The notes under the pieces are model-generated. The model was given only the letters and a program-made list of their open reading frames with translations. It was not told the DNA's origin and did no database searches. 24,864 nucleotides of DNA from an uncultured Bacillaceae bacterium (lineage in GTDB: Bacteria > Bacillota > Bacilli > Bacillales > Cytobacillaceae), in the NCBI GenBank assembly GCA_937995745.1, contig CALKIU010000034.1, positions 1 through 24,864 of the forward strand, read 5' to 3'. Of this stretch, positions 6,983-14,870 are shown in pieces; position 1 is the first letter of the stretch, and each line of letters opens with the position of its first letter. Made by a program: the position numbers and the translations under genes.

Positions 6983-8284
6983 TTATTTGCCCAAATCTAA
7001 ATTATAGAAGCTTTTTAATCCGTCGTACACTGCCAAATCGCCGAGGTCGTCTTCGATGCGGAGCAACTGGTTGTACTTGGCAATCCGGTCAGTGCGGGAC
7101 ATGGATCCGGTTTTGATTTGTCCGGCGTTTGTTGCCACGGCAATGTCCGCGATGGTGGCGTCTTCCGTTTCACCGGAACGGTGGGAAATAACGGCCGTGT
7201 AGCCGGCGCGCTTAGCCATTTCAATGGCTTCGAATGTTTCCGTCAGCGTTCCGATTTGGTTCACTTTAATCAAGATGGAGTTGCCGACGCCCATTTCGAT
7301 ACCTTTGGCAAGTCTCTTAGTATTCGTTACAAAGAGGTCATCTCCGACCAATTGGACTTTTTTGCCAAGACGCTCGGTCAACAGCTTATGGCCTTCCCAA
7401 TCGTTTTCATCCAAGCCGTCTTCAATGGAAATAATCGGGAATTCGTTGCAAAGCTCTTCATAGAAGTTGACCATGTCTTCGGAAGTCAGGCCTGTGCGTC
7501 CTTCGCCGGCCAGGTCGTATTTGCCTGTTTCCTTGTTATAGAACTCGGAAGAAGCAACGTCCATGGCCAGATAAATGTCTTTGCCCGGCTCGTAGCCTGC
7601 TTGGCGGATCGCTTCCATGATCACTTCAAGCGCTTCGCGGTTGGAACCGAGGTTCGGAGCAAAGCCGCCTTCATCTCCGACAGCCGTGTTCAAACCTTTG
7701 CCCGCAAGAACTTTCTTCAAATGATGGAACACTTCAGCCCCCATGCGGATGGCTTCTCTGAATGTCGGAGCCCCGACAGGCATGATCATAAATTCTTGGA
7801 AGTCCACGTTGTTATCGGCATGAGAACCGCCGTTTAAAATATTCATCATCGGAGTCGGCAGTTGTTTCGCATTAAAACCGCCCAGATAACGGTACAACGG
7901 AAGGCCGACATAATCAGCGGCTGCATGAGCGCAAGCCATGGAAACGCCGAGAATGGCGTTGGCGCCAAGTTTGCCTTTGTTTTCCGTTCCGTCAAGTTCA
8001 ATCATTAAGCGGTCGATGCCGACTTGATCCGTTACATCCATGCCGAGAATTTTTTCGGCAATGATTGTGTTGACATTTTCAACAGCTTTTAAAACCCCTT
8101 TGCCGAGGTAACGGGATTTGTCTCCGTCACGGAGTTCCACCGCTTCATATTCCCCGGTGGATGCACCGGAGGGCACCAATGCGCGGCCAAAAGCTCCGGA
8201 ATCAGTGAGAACTTCCACTTCAACGGTCGGATTTCCGCGTGAATCAAGAACTTCGCGTGCATATACGTGTTGAATGTATGGCAT
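6983..8284 (-). CDS. eno: Enolase (phosphopyruvate hydratase)
   Basis: Enolase converts 2-phosphoglycerate to phosphoenolpyruvate, the ninth step of glycolysis, and in Bacillus also associates with RNA-degrading enzymes. The 433-residue protein is full length. It shows the N-terminal REVLDSRGNPTVEVEV, the substrate loop SGASTGEYEAVELRDGD, the catalytic GDEGGFAP, the metal ligands in MDVASSEF, SIEDGLDENDW and GDDLFVTN, the lysine in ILIKVNQIG, and the signature SHRSGETED. The ATG has AAAGGAGAGG upstream. It is the last gene of the pgk-tpiA-gpmI-eno run, 107 bases after gpmI. That gap holds an inverted repeat and a possible weak promoter (TTGAAC, 18 bp, TATCAC), so eno may be transcribed both from pgk and on its own. 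Confidence 0.99.
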   Translation of the reverse strand: MPYIQHVYAREVLDSRGNPTVEVEVLTDSGAFGRALVPSGASTGEYEAVELRDGDKSRYLGKGVLKAVENVNTIIAEKILGMDVTDQVGIDRLMIELDGTENKGKLGANAILGVSMACAHAAADYVGLPLYRYLGGFNAKQLPTPMMNILNGGSHADNNVDFQEFMIMPVGAPTFREAIRMGAEVFHHLKKVLAGKGLNTAVGDEGGFAPNLGSNREALEVIMEAIRQAGYEPGKDIYLAMDVASSEFYNKETGKYDLAGEGRTGLTSEDMVNFYEELCNEFPIISIEDGLDENDWEGHKLLTERLGKKVQLVGDDLFVTNTKRLAKGIEMGVGNSILIKVNQIGTLTETFEAIEMAKRAGYTAVISHRSGETEDATIADIAVATNAGQIKTGSMSRTDRIAKYNQLLRIEDDLGDLAVYDGLKSFYNLDLGK

Positions 8285-8298
8285 ATTTTTCCTCTCCT

Positions 8299-8350
8299 TT
8301 ATGTGATATCAAATAGTATTTGGCTCGTTCAAGATATAGATTTCACATAA
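8299..8350 (-). repeat. Inverted repeat just upstream of eno
   Basis: TTATGTGATATC (8299-8310) and GATTTCACATAA (8339-8350) match in inverted orientation at 11 of 12 positions, separated by 28 bases. In the gpmI-eno transcript this would fold into a hairpin that ends next to the eno Shine-Dalgarno. It could act in mRNA processing, stability or translation, or be a protein site. There is no T tract, so it is not a terminator. Confidence 0.6.
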
Positions 8351-8391
8351 GAAAAACTTTTAATTCTTAATTTTCACTCTTTATGCACCAA

Positions 8392-9936
8392 TCAGTTTTT
8401 CTTGACGATCAAGCTTTTTCCTGTCATTTCTTCCGGTTGGGGCAAGCCCAACAAATCGAGCATGGTTGGCGCCAAGTCGCCGAGAATGCCGCCTTTTTGG
8501 CGCAGTTCCAGACCTTCTTTTGTGATGATGACCGGAACCGGATTGGTCGTATGGGCGGTCATCGGTTTTCCGTCCAACGTCAAAACCTCGTCGGAATTGC
8601 CGTGGTCGGCGGTAATAATGGCTGTCCCGCCTTTTTCAATAATCAAATCAACCACCCGTCCGAGGCACTCGTCCACAGCCTCCACCGCCTTAATGGTGGG
8701 CTCCAATTTTCCGGAGTGGCCGACCATATCCGGGTTGGCATAGTTCAAAATGATGACATCAAACTTGTCTTTCTTGATTTCCTCAACCAATGCGTCCGTT
8801 ACTTCGTAGGCGCTCATTTCCGGTTTCAAATCGTATGTAGCGACCTTGGGCGAATTGATGAGAATGCGTTCTTCCCCGGGAAACGGTTCTTCGCGGCCGC
8901 CGTTGAAGAAAAAGGTCACGTGCGGATACTTTTCCGTTTCCGCAATGCGGAGCTGCTTGATGCCGTGGCGGGAAAGGACTTCTCCCAAGGTGTTGTCGAG
9001 ATTTGTCGGTTTAAAAGCGACATAGCCGTCAACCGTCTCGCTGAAATGAGTAAGGCAAACGAAGACAAGATCTTTCGGATGTTTCGGACCTCTGTCAAAG
9101 GAACGAAAATCCTTGTTGGTAAATGCATTTGAAATCTGAATGGCCCGGTCCGGCCGGAAATTATAGAAAATGATCGAATCGTGATCCTTTATGGTGGCGA
9201 CCGGTTCACCGTTTTCTTTCGTCAAAACGCTCGGGATGACAAATTCATCATAAATGCCGTTTTTGTAAGAATCGTCAACGACTTCAAACGGATCCCGGTA
9301 CGCCGGCCCTTCGCCGTATACCATGGCGCGGTAGGATTTTTCAACTCTTTCCCAGCGGTTATCCCGGTCCATGGAATAGTAGCGCCCGGAAATGGTGGCA
9401 AATTCGCCGACGCCATATTCCTTCATTTTTTCCAATGCCGCTTGAATGTAAGTTTTCGCCGTTTGCGGTCCGACGTCGCGGCCGTCAAGAAAAGCGTGCA
9501 CATACACTTTTTCCAGACCGTGATCGGCAGCGAGACGCAGCAGCGCATAAAGGTGATCGATATGGCTGTGCACGCCGCCGTCAGAAAGCAGCCCGAACAG
9601 ATGCAGGCTGCTTCCGTGCTTTTTACAATTTTCAATTGCCTTTAAAAAAGTTTCATTTTTGGCGAATGTGCCTTCGCGGATGGCAATATTGACTTTTGTA
9701 ATGCTTTGGTACACGATGCGCCCTGCCCCGATGTTCAAGTGACCGACTTCAGAGTTCCCCATTTGTCCGTCGGGGAGGCCGACCGCCTCCCCGGCAGCGC
9801 CGATGATCGTGTGGGGGTATTTATTCCAGTAACGGTCGAAATTCGGTTTGTTCGCTTGGGCAACGGCATTTCCAAACGTTTCTTCTCTGAGCGCAAAGCC
9901 GTCTAAGATGATTAAAGCTACAGGTGCTTTACTCAT
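8392..9936 (-). CDS. gpmI: 2,3-bisphosphoglycerate-independent phosphoglycerate mutase
   Basis: This cofactor-independent, Mn-dependent enzyme interconverts 3- and 2-phosphoglycerate in the cytoplasm and belongs to the alkaline-phosphatase superfamily. The 514-residue protein is full length. D12 (LDGF) and the phosphorylated S62 (MGNSEVGHLNIGAGR) bind metal and the phosphoryl group. The other metal-site motifs are LNYANPDMVGHSG, ITADHGNSDE and TAHTTNPVPV. The transferase part carries SDGGVHSHIDHL and HAFLDGRDVGPQ. The ATG overlaps the end of tpiA by 8 bases (ATGAGTAA). Its Shine-Dalgarno GAGGGAGG lies inside the last tpiA codons, so the two are probably translationally coupled. In endospore formers this enzyme is sensitive to pH and Mn, which helps hold 3-phosphoglycerate in spores (family knowledge). 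Confidence 0.99.
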   Translation of the reverse strand: MSKAPVALIILDGFALREETFGNAVAQANKPNFDRYWNKYPHTIIGAAGEAVGLPDGQMGNSEVGHLNIGAGRIVYQSITKVNIAIREGTFAKNETFLKAIENCKKHGSSLHLFGLLSDGGVHSHIDHLYALLRLAADHGLEKVYVHAFLDGRDVGPQTAKTYIQAALEKMKEYGVGEFATISGRYYSMDRDNRWERVEKSYRAMVYGEGPAYRDPFEVVDDSYKNGIYDEFVIPSVLTKENGEPVATIKDHDSIIFYNFRPDRAIQISNAFTNKDFRSFDRGPKHPKDLVFVCLTHFSETVDGYVAFKPTNLDNTLGEVLSRHGIKQLRIAETEKYPHVTFFFNGGREEPFPGEERILINSPKVATYDLKPEMSAYEVTDALVEEIKKDKFDVIILNYANPDMVGHSGKLEPTIKAVEAVDECLGRVVDLIIEKGGTAIITADHGNSDEVLTLDGKPMTAHTTNPVPVIITKEGLELRQKGGILGDLAPTMLDLLGLPQPEEMTGKSLIVKKN

Positions 9937-10690
9937 TTTTTCCTCCCTCTAATAATTGCAAGAATGACTGGGGATCAAGGCTGGCTCCGCCAACAAGCGC
10001 CCCATCGATATCTGATTGTGCCATAAATTCTTTAATATTACCAGGCTTGACACTGCCTCCGTATTGAATGCGAAGCGCATTGGCCACATCTTCAGAATAG
10101 ATTTCTTTAACAACTTCGCGGATGTGGGCGCACACTTCGTTGGCATCTTCGGCCGATGCCGATTTTCCGGTGCCAATCGCCCAAATCGGTTCGTAAGCGA
10201 TAACCACTTGCTTTGCTTGTTCTTCGCTCAAACCGGATAGAGCAATTTTTACTTGATTGGCCACCAGTTCCTTCGTTTCGCCTCTTTCCCGCTGCTCCAA
10301 AGTTTCACCGCAGCAGACGATCGGCGTGATGCCGTGTTTGAATGCGGCATGGACTTTTTTGTTTACCGCTTCATCCGTTTCGTTAAACATTTCACGACGT
10401 TCTGAATGACCGATGATGCAGTATTTTACGCCAACATCTGCCAAAGCCGCGGGACTGATTTCACCAGTGAAGGCCCCGCTGTCTTCAAAATGCATGTTTT
10501 GTCCGCCGACGCCGATTTCCGTTCCTTTTGTCGCATCCACGAGTTGTGCCAAGAATAAGGCCGGAGCGCAAATCACTGTTTCTACCTGATCAGCGGGAGG
10601 GATTTTTCCTTTAATCTCCTCCACAAAACTGACAGCCTCACCCAAAGTCTTGTTCATCTTCCAGTTCCCTGCAATGATTGGTTTGCGCAT
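9929..10690 (-). CDS. tpiA: Triosephosphate isomerase
   Basis: This enzyme interconverts dihydroxyacetone phosphate and glyceraldehyde 3-phosphate and folds as a TIM barrel. The 253-residue sequence has the substrate lysine K11 (GNWKMN), the electrophile H95 (IIGHSERR) and the catalytic base E167 in AYEPIWAIGTGKSAS, which also carries flexible loop 6. The phosphate-binding motifs QYGGSVKPGN and DGALVGGASL are present. The ATG at 10690 has AAAGGGATGA upstream. The gene starts 41 bases after pgk and overlaps gpmI by 8 bases, so it lies in the middle of one transcription unit. No irregularities are seen. Confidence 0.99.
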   Translation of the reverse strand: MRKPIIAGNWKMNKTLGEAVSFVEEIKGKIPPADQVETVICAPALFLAQLVDATKGTEIGVGGQNMHFEDSGAFTGEISPAALADVGVKYCIIGHSERREMFNETDEAVNKKVHAAFKHGITPIVCCGETLEQRERGETKELVANQVKIALSGLSEEQAKQVVIAYEPIWAIGTGKSASAEDANEVCAHIREVVKEIYSEDVANALRIQYGGSVKPGNIKEFMAQSDIDGALVGGASLDPQSFLQLLEGGKNE

Positions 10691-10731
10691 GGTTCTTCAT
10701 CCCTTTCAAAAATGATGGTAGGCCACGGGCT

Positions 10732-11916
10732 TTACTTATCCTTCAACACAACAACTCCCGGGAGTGCCTTGCCTTCCATAAACTCCAGTGACGCTCCGCC
10801 TCCGGTAGAAATATGGCTCATCCGATCAGCAAGCCCGAACTTTTCAACAGCTGCCGCTGAATCTCCGCCGCCGATAACAGAGTAAGTGTCCTCGGCTTCA
10901 GCAAGCGCTTCGGCAACGGCTTTCGTTCCTCCGGCAAACTTGTCCATTTCAAACACACCCATCGGGCCGTTCCAAATGACGAGCTTGGATTCTTTAATGA
11001 CTTTCGCGTAAAGTTCGGCTGTTTTCGGTCCGATGTCAAGAGCTTGCCAATCAGCGGGAATCTCCTCAATGGACACCACTTTGGTGTTGGCATTTTCTGA
11101 AAATTCATCTGCCACTACGGCATCAACCGGCATGTAGAAATTGACGCCCTTTTCCTTCGCTTTTTCAATAAAGCCTTTAGCCAGTTCAATCTTGTCTTCT
11201 TCGAGCAGCGATTTGCCAATTTCATGGCCCTGTGCCTTCACGAATGTATAGGCAAGTCCGCCGCCAATGATTAAATTATCAACCTTTTCCAAAAGATTTT
11301 CAATCACGCCAATTTTATCTTTTACTTTGGCTCCGCCGATAATTGCCGTAAACGGTCTCTGCGGATTGGACAAGGCGTTTCCGAGCACATCCAGTTCTTT
11401 TTCCATCAAGAAACCGGAAACTGCCGGCAAATAATGGGCCACGCCTTCCGTTGAAGCATGCGCGCGGTGGGCGGTGCCAAAAGCATCATTCACGTATATG
11501 TCAGCCAGTTCGGCAAAAGCTTTGGCCAATTCCGGATCGTTCTTTTCTTCCCCCGGATAAAAGCGGACGTTTTCCAAAAGGAGGACGTCTCCTTCTTTCA
11601 TTTGCTCGACTTTCGCTTTTACAGTTTCGCCGTACGCTTCGTCAGCTTTGTCCACTTCTTTTCCGAGCAATTCGGACAAACGTTTCGCCACCGGTGTCAA
11701 CCGCAATTCCTCGACGACCTTCCCTTTCGGACGGCCGAGGTGGCTTGCCAAAATGACTTTCGCTCCCTGATCGATGAGATATTGTATCGTCGGCAGTGCG
11801 GCGCGAATCCGTGTCTCGTCGGTAATCTTGCCGTCCTGCATCGGAACGTTGAAGTCCACGCGGCAAAATACCCGCTTCCCTTTTACGTCAATGTCTTTGA
11901 CAGTCATCTTTTTCAT
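10732..11916 (-). CDS. pgk: Phosphoglycerate kinase
   Basis: Pgk transfers phosphate from 1,3-bisphosphoglycerate to ADP, the first ATP-producing step of lower glycolysis. The 394-residue protein is full length and has the two-domain layout. The N-terminal substrate domain has RVDFNVPMQDGKITD, TRIRAALPTI and ILASHLGRPKG. The C-terminal nucleotide domain has GGAKVKDK, the NGPMGVFE strand and the GGGDSAAAVEKFG phosphate loop. The first ATG (11916) fits the B. subtilis N-terminus, with GGGAGG 9 bases upstream; a second ATG three codons in is less likely. pgk is separated from gapA by a terminator and a 438-bp gap with a candidate promoter and leader hairpins. pgk-tpiA-gpmI-eno can therefore be expressed apart from cggR-gapA. 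Confidence 0.99.
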   Translation of the reverse strand: MKKMTVKDIDVKGKRVFCRVDFNVPMQDGKITDETRIRAALPTIQYLIDQGAKVILASHLGRPKGKVVEELRLTPVAKRLSELLGKEVDKADEAYGETVKAKVEQMKEGDVLLLENVRFYPGEEKNDPELAKAFAELADIYVNDAFGTAHRAHASTEGVAHYLPAVSGFLMEKELDVLGNALSNPQRPFTAIIGGAKVKDKIGVIENLLEKVDNLIIGGGLAYTFVKAQGHEIGKSLLEEDKIELAKGFIEKAKEKGVNFYMPVDAVVADEFSENANTKVVSIEEIPADWQALDIGPKTAELYAKVIKESKLVIWNGPMGVFEMDKFAGGTKAVAEALAEAEDTYSVIGGGDSAAAVEKFGLADRMSHISTGGGASLEFMEGKALPGVVVLKDK

Positions 11917-11964
11917 CTCACAGGACCTCCCAACAGTTCGTTAAAAATTGGCCTCGAATGTCGC

Positions 11965-12008
11965 CGTTCCCGGCGGAGACAGACGGTTTCCATGTCCCCG
12001 GCGGAACG
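11965..12008 (-). other. Large hairpin in the pgk leader
   Basis: On the minus strand CGTTCC pairs with GGAACG and, inside that, GGGGACA pairs with TGTCTCC (one G-T). The two helices are separated by a near-symmetric internal loop of GCC facing GCC. It begins about 50 bases upstream of the pgk start codon and lacks a T tract. It may protect or present the 5' end of the pgk message. Confidence 0.5.
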
Positions 12009-12059
12009 GAGCGCTTATAAAAATACACTCCCAACCCGTCCCGTCATTCCGGAATCATA

Positions 12060-12088
12060 TAAAAAAGAACGGGAATCTTTCCCCGCTC
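12060..12088 (-). terminator. Intrinsic terminator inside the pgk leader
   Basis: On the minus strand GAGCGGG (12082-12088) pairs with CCCGTTC (12067-12073), with one G-T, around an 8-nt loop and is followed directly by six Ts. It lies between the candidate pgk promoter and the pgk start, about 100 bases after the predicted transcription start. It could be an attenuator or could stop read-through from gapA. An upstream CCCGTTT (12127-12133) can pair with the same GAGCGGG and would prevent the terminator from forming. Confidence 0.6.
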
Positions 12089-12193
12089 CCTTTTCTCTGA
12101 AGCCAGAAACAAACCGGGTGATTGTCAAACGGGCCGGAGGCAAGAATCCTTTCATGCGCAGATTCTGCTGAAAATGAAGTTTTCACCTTTTCC

Positions 12194-12222
12194 ATTATAG
12201 ACCTTCATGGTACGAATATCCA
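12194..12222 (-). promoter_or_regulatory. Candidate sigma-A promoter of pgk-tpiA-gpmI-eno
   Basis: The minus strand reads TGGATA (12217-12222), 17 bp, then a perfect TATAAT (12194-12199). Transcription would start near 12187, giving a leader of about 270 bases before pgk. A constitutive promoter ahead of pgk is known in B. subtilis, which agrees with this position. Confidence 0.6.
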
Positions 12223-12304
12223 TGCAATTTCTTTGAATTTTATCCAAATTAGGTCTATTTGTATTTTTTTATAAAATAGAAACCGGGATTCTTCTTCATG
12301 TTTT

Positions 12305-12351
12305 AAAAAGGGGAGGGGAGCACGCCCTTTCGCATCCCCGAATCCCCTTTT
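12305..12351 (-). terminator. Rho-independent terminator of gapA
   Basis: On the minus strand AAAAGGGGA (12343-12351) pairs with TCCCCTTTT (12306-12314), and a second GGGGA/TCCCC pairing can form inside. The 3' arm ends in TTTTT. It begins 3 bases after the gapA stop. A terminator here allows gapA to be made in excess over pgk. Confidence 0.8.
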
Positions 12352-12354
12352 ATT

Positions 12355-13362
12355 TTAAAGACCTTTGCTGGCGATATATTCGACAAGGTCTACGACACGG
12401 TGGGAGTAGCCTGTTTCATTGTCATACCAAGAAACAACTTTGACGAGGTTGCCGTCGATCACCATGGTGGACAGCGCGTCAATGGTTGAAGATGCGGTTT
12501 CGCCGTTATAATCTCTCGATACAAGCGGAAGTTCGCTGTATTTCAAAATGCCTTTCAATTCGCCTTCTGCAGCGGCTTTGAGCGCACCGTTTACTTCTTC
12601 AACCGTTACGTCTTTTTCAAGTTCCGCCACCAAGTCAACGATCGATACGTTCGGTGTGGGAACGCGCATAGCCATACCGTTGAGTTTTCCTTTTAATTCG
12701 GGAAGAACCAACGCAACGGCTTTCGCAGCGCCTGTCGTAGTGGGAATGATGCTTTCTGCGGCTGCGCGCGCGCGACGGTAATCTTTATGGGGCAAATCCA
12801 GAATTTGCTGGTCGTTTGTATAAGCATGAACGGTTGTCATCATGCCGCGTTTGATGCCGAATTTTTCATGCAGTACTTTGGCAAACGGCGCCAGACAGTT
12901 GGTTGTGCAAGAAGCGTTGGAAATAACATGGTGGTTAGCCGGATCGTATTTGTCTTCGTTAACGCCCATGACGATGGTGATGTCTTCTTCTTTACCGGGA
13001 GCGGAGATGATAACCTTTTTTGCTCCTGCTTCCAGGTGTTTTGCAGCATCAGCGCGTTTTGTAAAACGGCCGGTTGATTCTACAACCACTTCCACGCCGA
13101 GGTCTTTCCACGGAAGCTGGGCCGGATCGCGCTCTGCGAGAACTTGAATTTTTTTGCCGTCAACCACCAAATATTCGCCCTCAACGGATACGTCTGCATC
13201 AAGCGTTCCGTGAACGGAATCATATTTTAATAGGTGGGCCAGCATGTTGGCATCTGTCAAGTCATTTACAGCGACGATGTCAACGTTCGGATTTTTCAGT
13301 GCCGCCCGAAACACATTACGCCCAATTCTTCCAAAACCATTAATGCCTACTTTTACTGCCAT
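12355..13362 (-). CDS. gapA: NAD-dependent glyceraldehyde-3-phosphate dehydrogenase
   Basis: GapA oxidises and phosphorylates glyceraldehyde 3-phosphate to 1,3-bisphosphoglycerate in glycolysis. The 335-residue protein has the Rossmann motif INGFGRIGRNVFR, the catalytic C152 in SNASCTTNC and H179 in TTVHAYTND. The residues that favour NAD over NADP in the glycolytic isoform are present (AVNDLTD at 31-37 and LDLPHKD at 189-194), so this is the catabolic GapA and not the gluconeogenic GapB. The ATG has AGAGGAGG upstream. It follows cggR by 59 bases under the same CggR-controlled promoter and ends in a strong terminator. Confidence 0.99.
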   Translation of the reverse strand: MAVKVGINGFGRIGRNVFRAALKNPNVDIVAVNDLTDANMLAHLLKYDSVHGTLDADVSVEGEYLVVDGKKIQVLAERDPAQLPWKDLGVEVVVESTGRFTKRADAAKHLEAGAKKVIISAPGKEEDITIVMGVNEDKYDPANHHVISNASCTTNCLAPFAKVLHEKFGIKRGMMTTVHAYTNDQQILDLPHKDYRRARAAAESIIPTTTGAAKAVALVLPELKGKLNGMAMRVPTPNVSIVDLVAELEKDVTVEEVNGALKAAAEGELKGILKYSELPLVSRDYNGETASSTIDALSTMVIDGNLVKVVSWYDNETGYSHRVVDLVEYIASKGL

Positions 13363-13410
13363 AATTTTTTCCTCCTCTTTATTAAAAAATTAAGGAATTT
13401 ATATTATTAA

Positions 13411-13423
13411 AGGGAAATTCCCT
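13411..13423 (-). other. Small hairpin at the cggR-gapA junction
   Basis: On the minus strand AGGGA and TCCCT form a 5-bp stem with a 3-nt loop that starts at the cggR stop codon. In B. subtilis the cggR-gapA mRNA is cut near the cggR end and a stem-loop protects the stable gapA part. The position here fits that scheme, but the stem is short and the link is an inference. Confidence 0.35.
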
Positions 13424-14438
13424 ATAATAACAGTTCCGCCGCCCCTTCATCAGTAATGAGGATGGTGTTCTGGGGCGCCTGTTTCATATAGGAACGAATC
13501 GCTTTTGCTTTCGACGAACCGCCGGCAACGGCAATGACATACCGGGTGTTTTTCAAATCTTCCAGTTTCATGCCTATCGTATTGACTTTATGGACAACTT
13601 CCCCGTCTTCATTGAAGTAATAGCCGAATGCTTCGCTGACTGCTTTTTTTTCTTTCAATTTTTCAATAATATATTGCGGCGTCCGGCGGCGGAGCGCCAT
13701 GGTGATGGCATTTCCAATGCCGTGAAGAACCACGCTTGCCGATCTGATCAGCTCCATCATTTCAATCATCGCCGGTTCCTTCATGACTGTTTTATACATT
13801 TCATCACTTACCTCATCGGGAAAATGCAAAACCCGGTATTGGGAACGTGTATTTTTTGCCATTTTTGCACAAATCGTATTGGCCTGATTGTGCACATCCT
13901 CTCCGATGCCGCCTCTCGCCGGGACAAACAAAAGATCGCGGCCAATGTCCGGCGTCAACATATCAGCGACAGCGGCCATGGTGGTGCCTCCGTTAACGGC
14001 AATGATATTTTCTCCTTGCAGGCAGTTTTTCATGCATTTGGCGCACGCCCGGCCCATTTCGCTCTTCACCCACGGCGACTTGTCGCTGTCTCCGGACACG
14101 ACTATGACCTGCATTATTCCCAGGGCTTTTTTCAGGCGCTCTTCGAGGACATTAATCCCCGTCATTTCCCGCATAAACGCTTCCAAACCGTCAACGATCT
14201 TCAATCCGTCTTCCGTCAATGTCATTCCGGCGCTGGAAACGTGAATGAGGTTTTGATTCTTGAGCAAGTCCACTTCTCCCCGCAAAACGCGCTCCGTTAA
14301 GCCGAGATTGTCGGCCAGCACTCTGCGTCCCACGGGCTGCATGACACGTACAGATTGCAGGATGATGTATCTTCTTTTCATAACAGGGATGAGATCGGGC
14401 AATATTCTTTTTTGAATATCGAAAATTGAATTATCCAA
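13422..14438 (-). CDS. cggR: Central glycolytic genes repressor CggR
   Basis: CggR is a SorC/DeoR-type repressor that blocks transcription of its own operon until fructose-1,6-bisphosphate is present. The N-terminal winged HTH is near residues 38-75 (PVGRRVLADNLGLTERVLRGEV). The C-terminal sugar-binding domain has VVSGDSDKSPWVK, VNGGTTMAAVADM, FVPARGGIGEDVHNQANTIC, HGIGNA, EAFGYYFNEDGEVVHKV and VAGGSSKA, all strongly like B. subtilis CggR. The start is a TTG at 14438 with GAAGGTG six bases upstream; an ATG six bases further upstream is out of frame and stops after three codons. At 338 residues it is full length. A weak start codon fits the low amount of repressor needed. The operator lies about 20 bases upstream of the start codon. 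Confidence 0.98.
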   Translation of the reverse strand: MDNSIFDIQKRILPDLIPVMKRRYIILQSVRVMQPVGRRVLADNLGLTERVLRGEVDLLKNQNLIHVSSAGMTLTEDGLKIVDGLEAFMREMTGINVLEERLKKALGIMQVIVVSGDSDKSPWVKSEMGRACAKCMKNCLQGENIIAVNGGTTMAAVADMLTPDIGRDLLFVPARGGIGEDVHNQANTICAKMAKNTRSQYRVLHFPDEVSDEMYKTVMKEPAMIEMMELIRSASVVLHGIGNAITMALRRRTPQYIIEKLKEKKAVSEAFGYYFNEDGEVVHKVNTIGMKLEDLKNTRYVIAVAGGSSKAKAIRSYMKQAPQNTILITDEGAAELLL

Positions 14439-14458
14439 TCATTACACCTTCAATTCAT

Positions 14459-14495
14459 GGACATTTTTTGTCCAAGATGGACTTATTTTGTCCCG
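14459..14495 (-). promoter_or_regulatory. CggR operator, two adjacent half sites
   Basis: The minus strand reads CGGGACAAAATAAGTCC, 5 bases, then GGACAAAAAATGTCC. This matches the B. subtilis CggR operator plan of CGGGAC-N6-TGTC repeated, with the first half of each copy conserved best. It starts about 27 bases downstream of the predicted transcription start. CggR bound here should act as a roadblock to elongating polymerase rather than block promoter binding. Confidence 0.9.
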
Positions 14496-14528
14496 CAACC
14501 GGCAAAAAAATTCACCCTGCTCACTTAA

Positions 14529-14557
14529 ATATTAGCAGGAATAAATTACTATTTCAA
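14529..14557 (-). promoter_or_regulatory. Sigma-A promoter of cggR-gapA
   Basis: The minus strand reads TTGAAA (14552-14557), 17 bp, then TAATAT (14529-14534). TGC directly before the -10 makes it an extended -10. The -35 overlaps the stop codon of the upstream glutaredoxin-like gene. Transcription should start near 14522. Confidence 0.85.
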
Positions 14558-14802
14558 TCGACAATTACTTTATTAAGATAATTTTTTATGACGTTTTTGT
14601 TAATTTTGCCGTATTGAACTTCAACACCGTTTATCTCGACGACCGGAATCATCAAACCGTACAATTCCGTTAAGGCGTCGCTCTCTTCAATATCCACTTC
14701 CTCCAAGGAAAAACCCCGTTCTTCCCGCAGTTCCAACAAGATTTTTTTTGCGTCATCGCACAAGGGGCATCTTTTTCTAGTATAAAGTTTCACGACTGGC
14801 AT
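14554..14802 (-). CDS. Glutaredoxin-like thiol-disulfide protein
   Basis: An 82-residue protein with a thioredoxin/glutaredoxin fold. The redox motif CPLC is at 12-15 after the first strand (VVKLYTRKRCPLC), and the cis-proline is in GLMIPVVEINGVEV. It belongs to the small bacterial glutaredoxin-like family with CPLC, often annotated as DUF836. The partner and substrate are unknown. The ATG is preceded by AAGAAGGG. It lies between the rpoN terminator and the cggR promoter, and its stop codon overlaps that promoter's -35. From memory the same small gene stands upstream of cggR in related Bacillaceae. It may be made from its own promoter or from read-through of rpoN. Confidence 0.9.
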   Translation of the reverse strand: MPVVKLYTRKRCPLCDDAKKILLELREERGFSLEEVDIEESDALTELYGLMIPVVEINGVEVQYGKINKNVIKNYLNKVIVD

Positions 14803-14870
14803 TTCCCTTCTTCACCCTTCCTTTCTATTTTATGTATGGCGGCGGTTTCAGTGCAAAAGCCCGCCAAATA

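Noticed and set aside
6781..7116. Plus-strand open frame of 111 residues after the NERD gene
   Set aside because: It reads through the TATTGGCGA array (ILAN, FIGEN, YWRK strings), then the eno terminator and antisense eno. It has no plausible ribosome binding site, so it is a repeat artefact.
12060..12190. T-box or another known riboswitch upstream of pgk
   Set aside because: There is no T-box core (AGGGTGGNACCGCG) and no motif of a known riboswitch class could be recognised, so only a generic attenuator is proposed.
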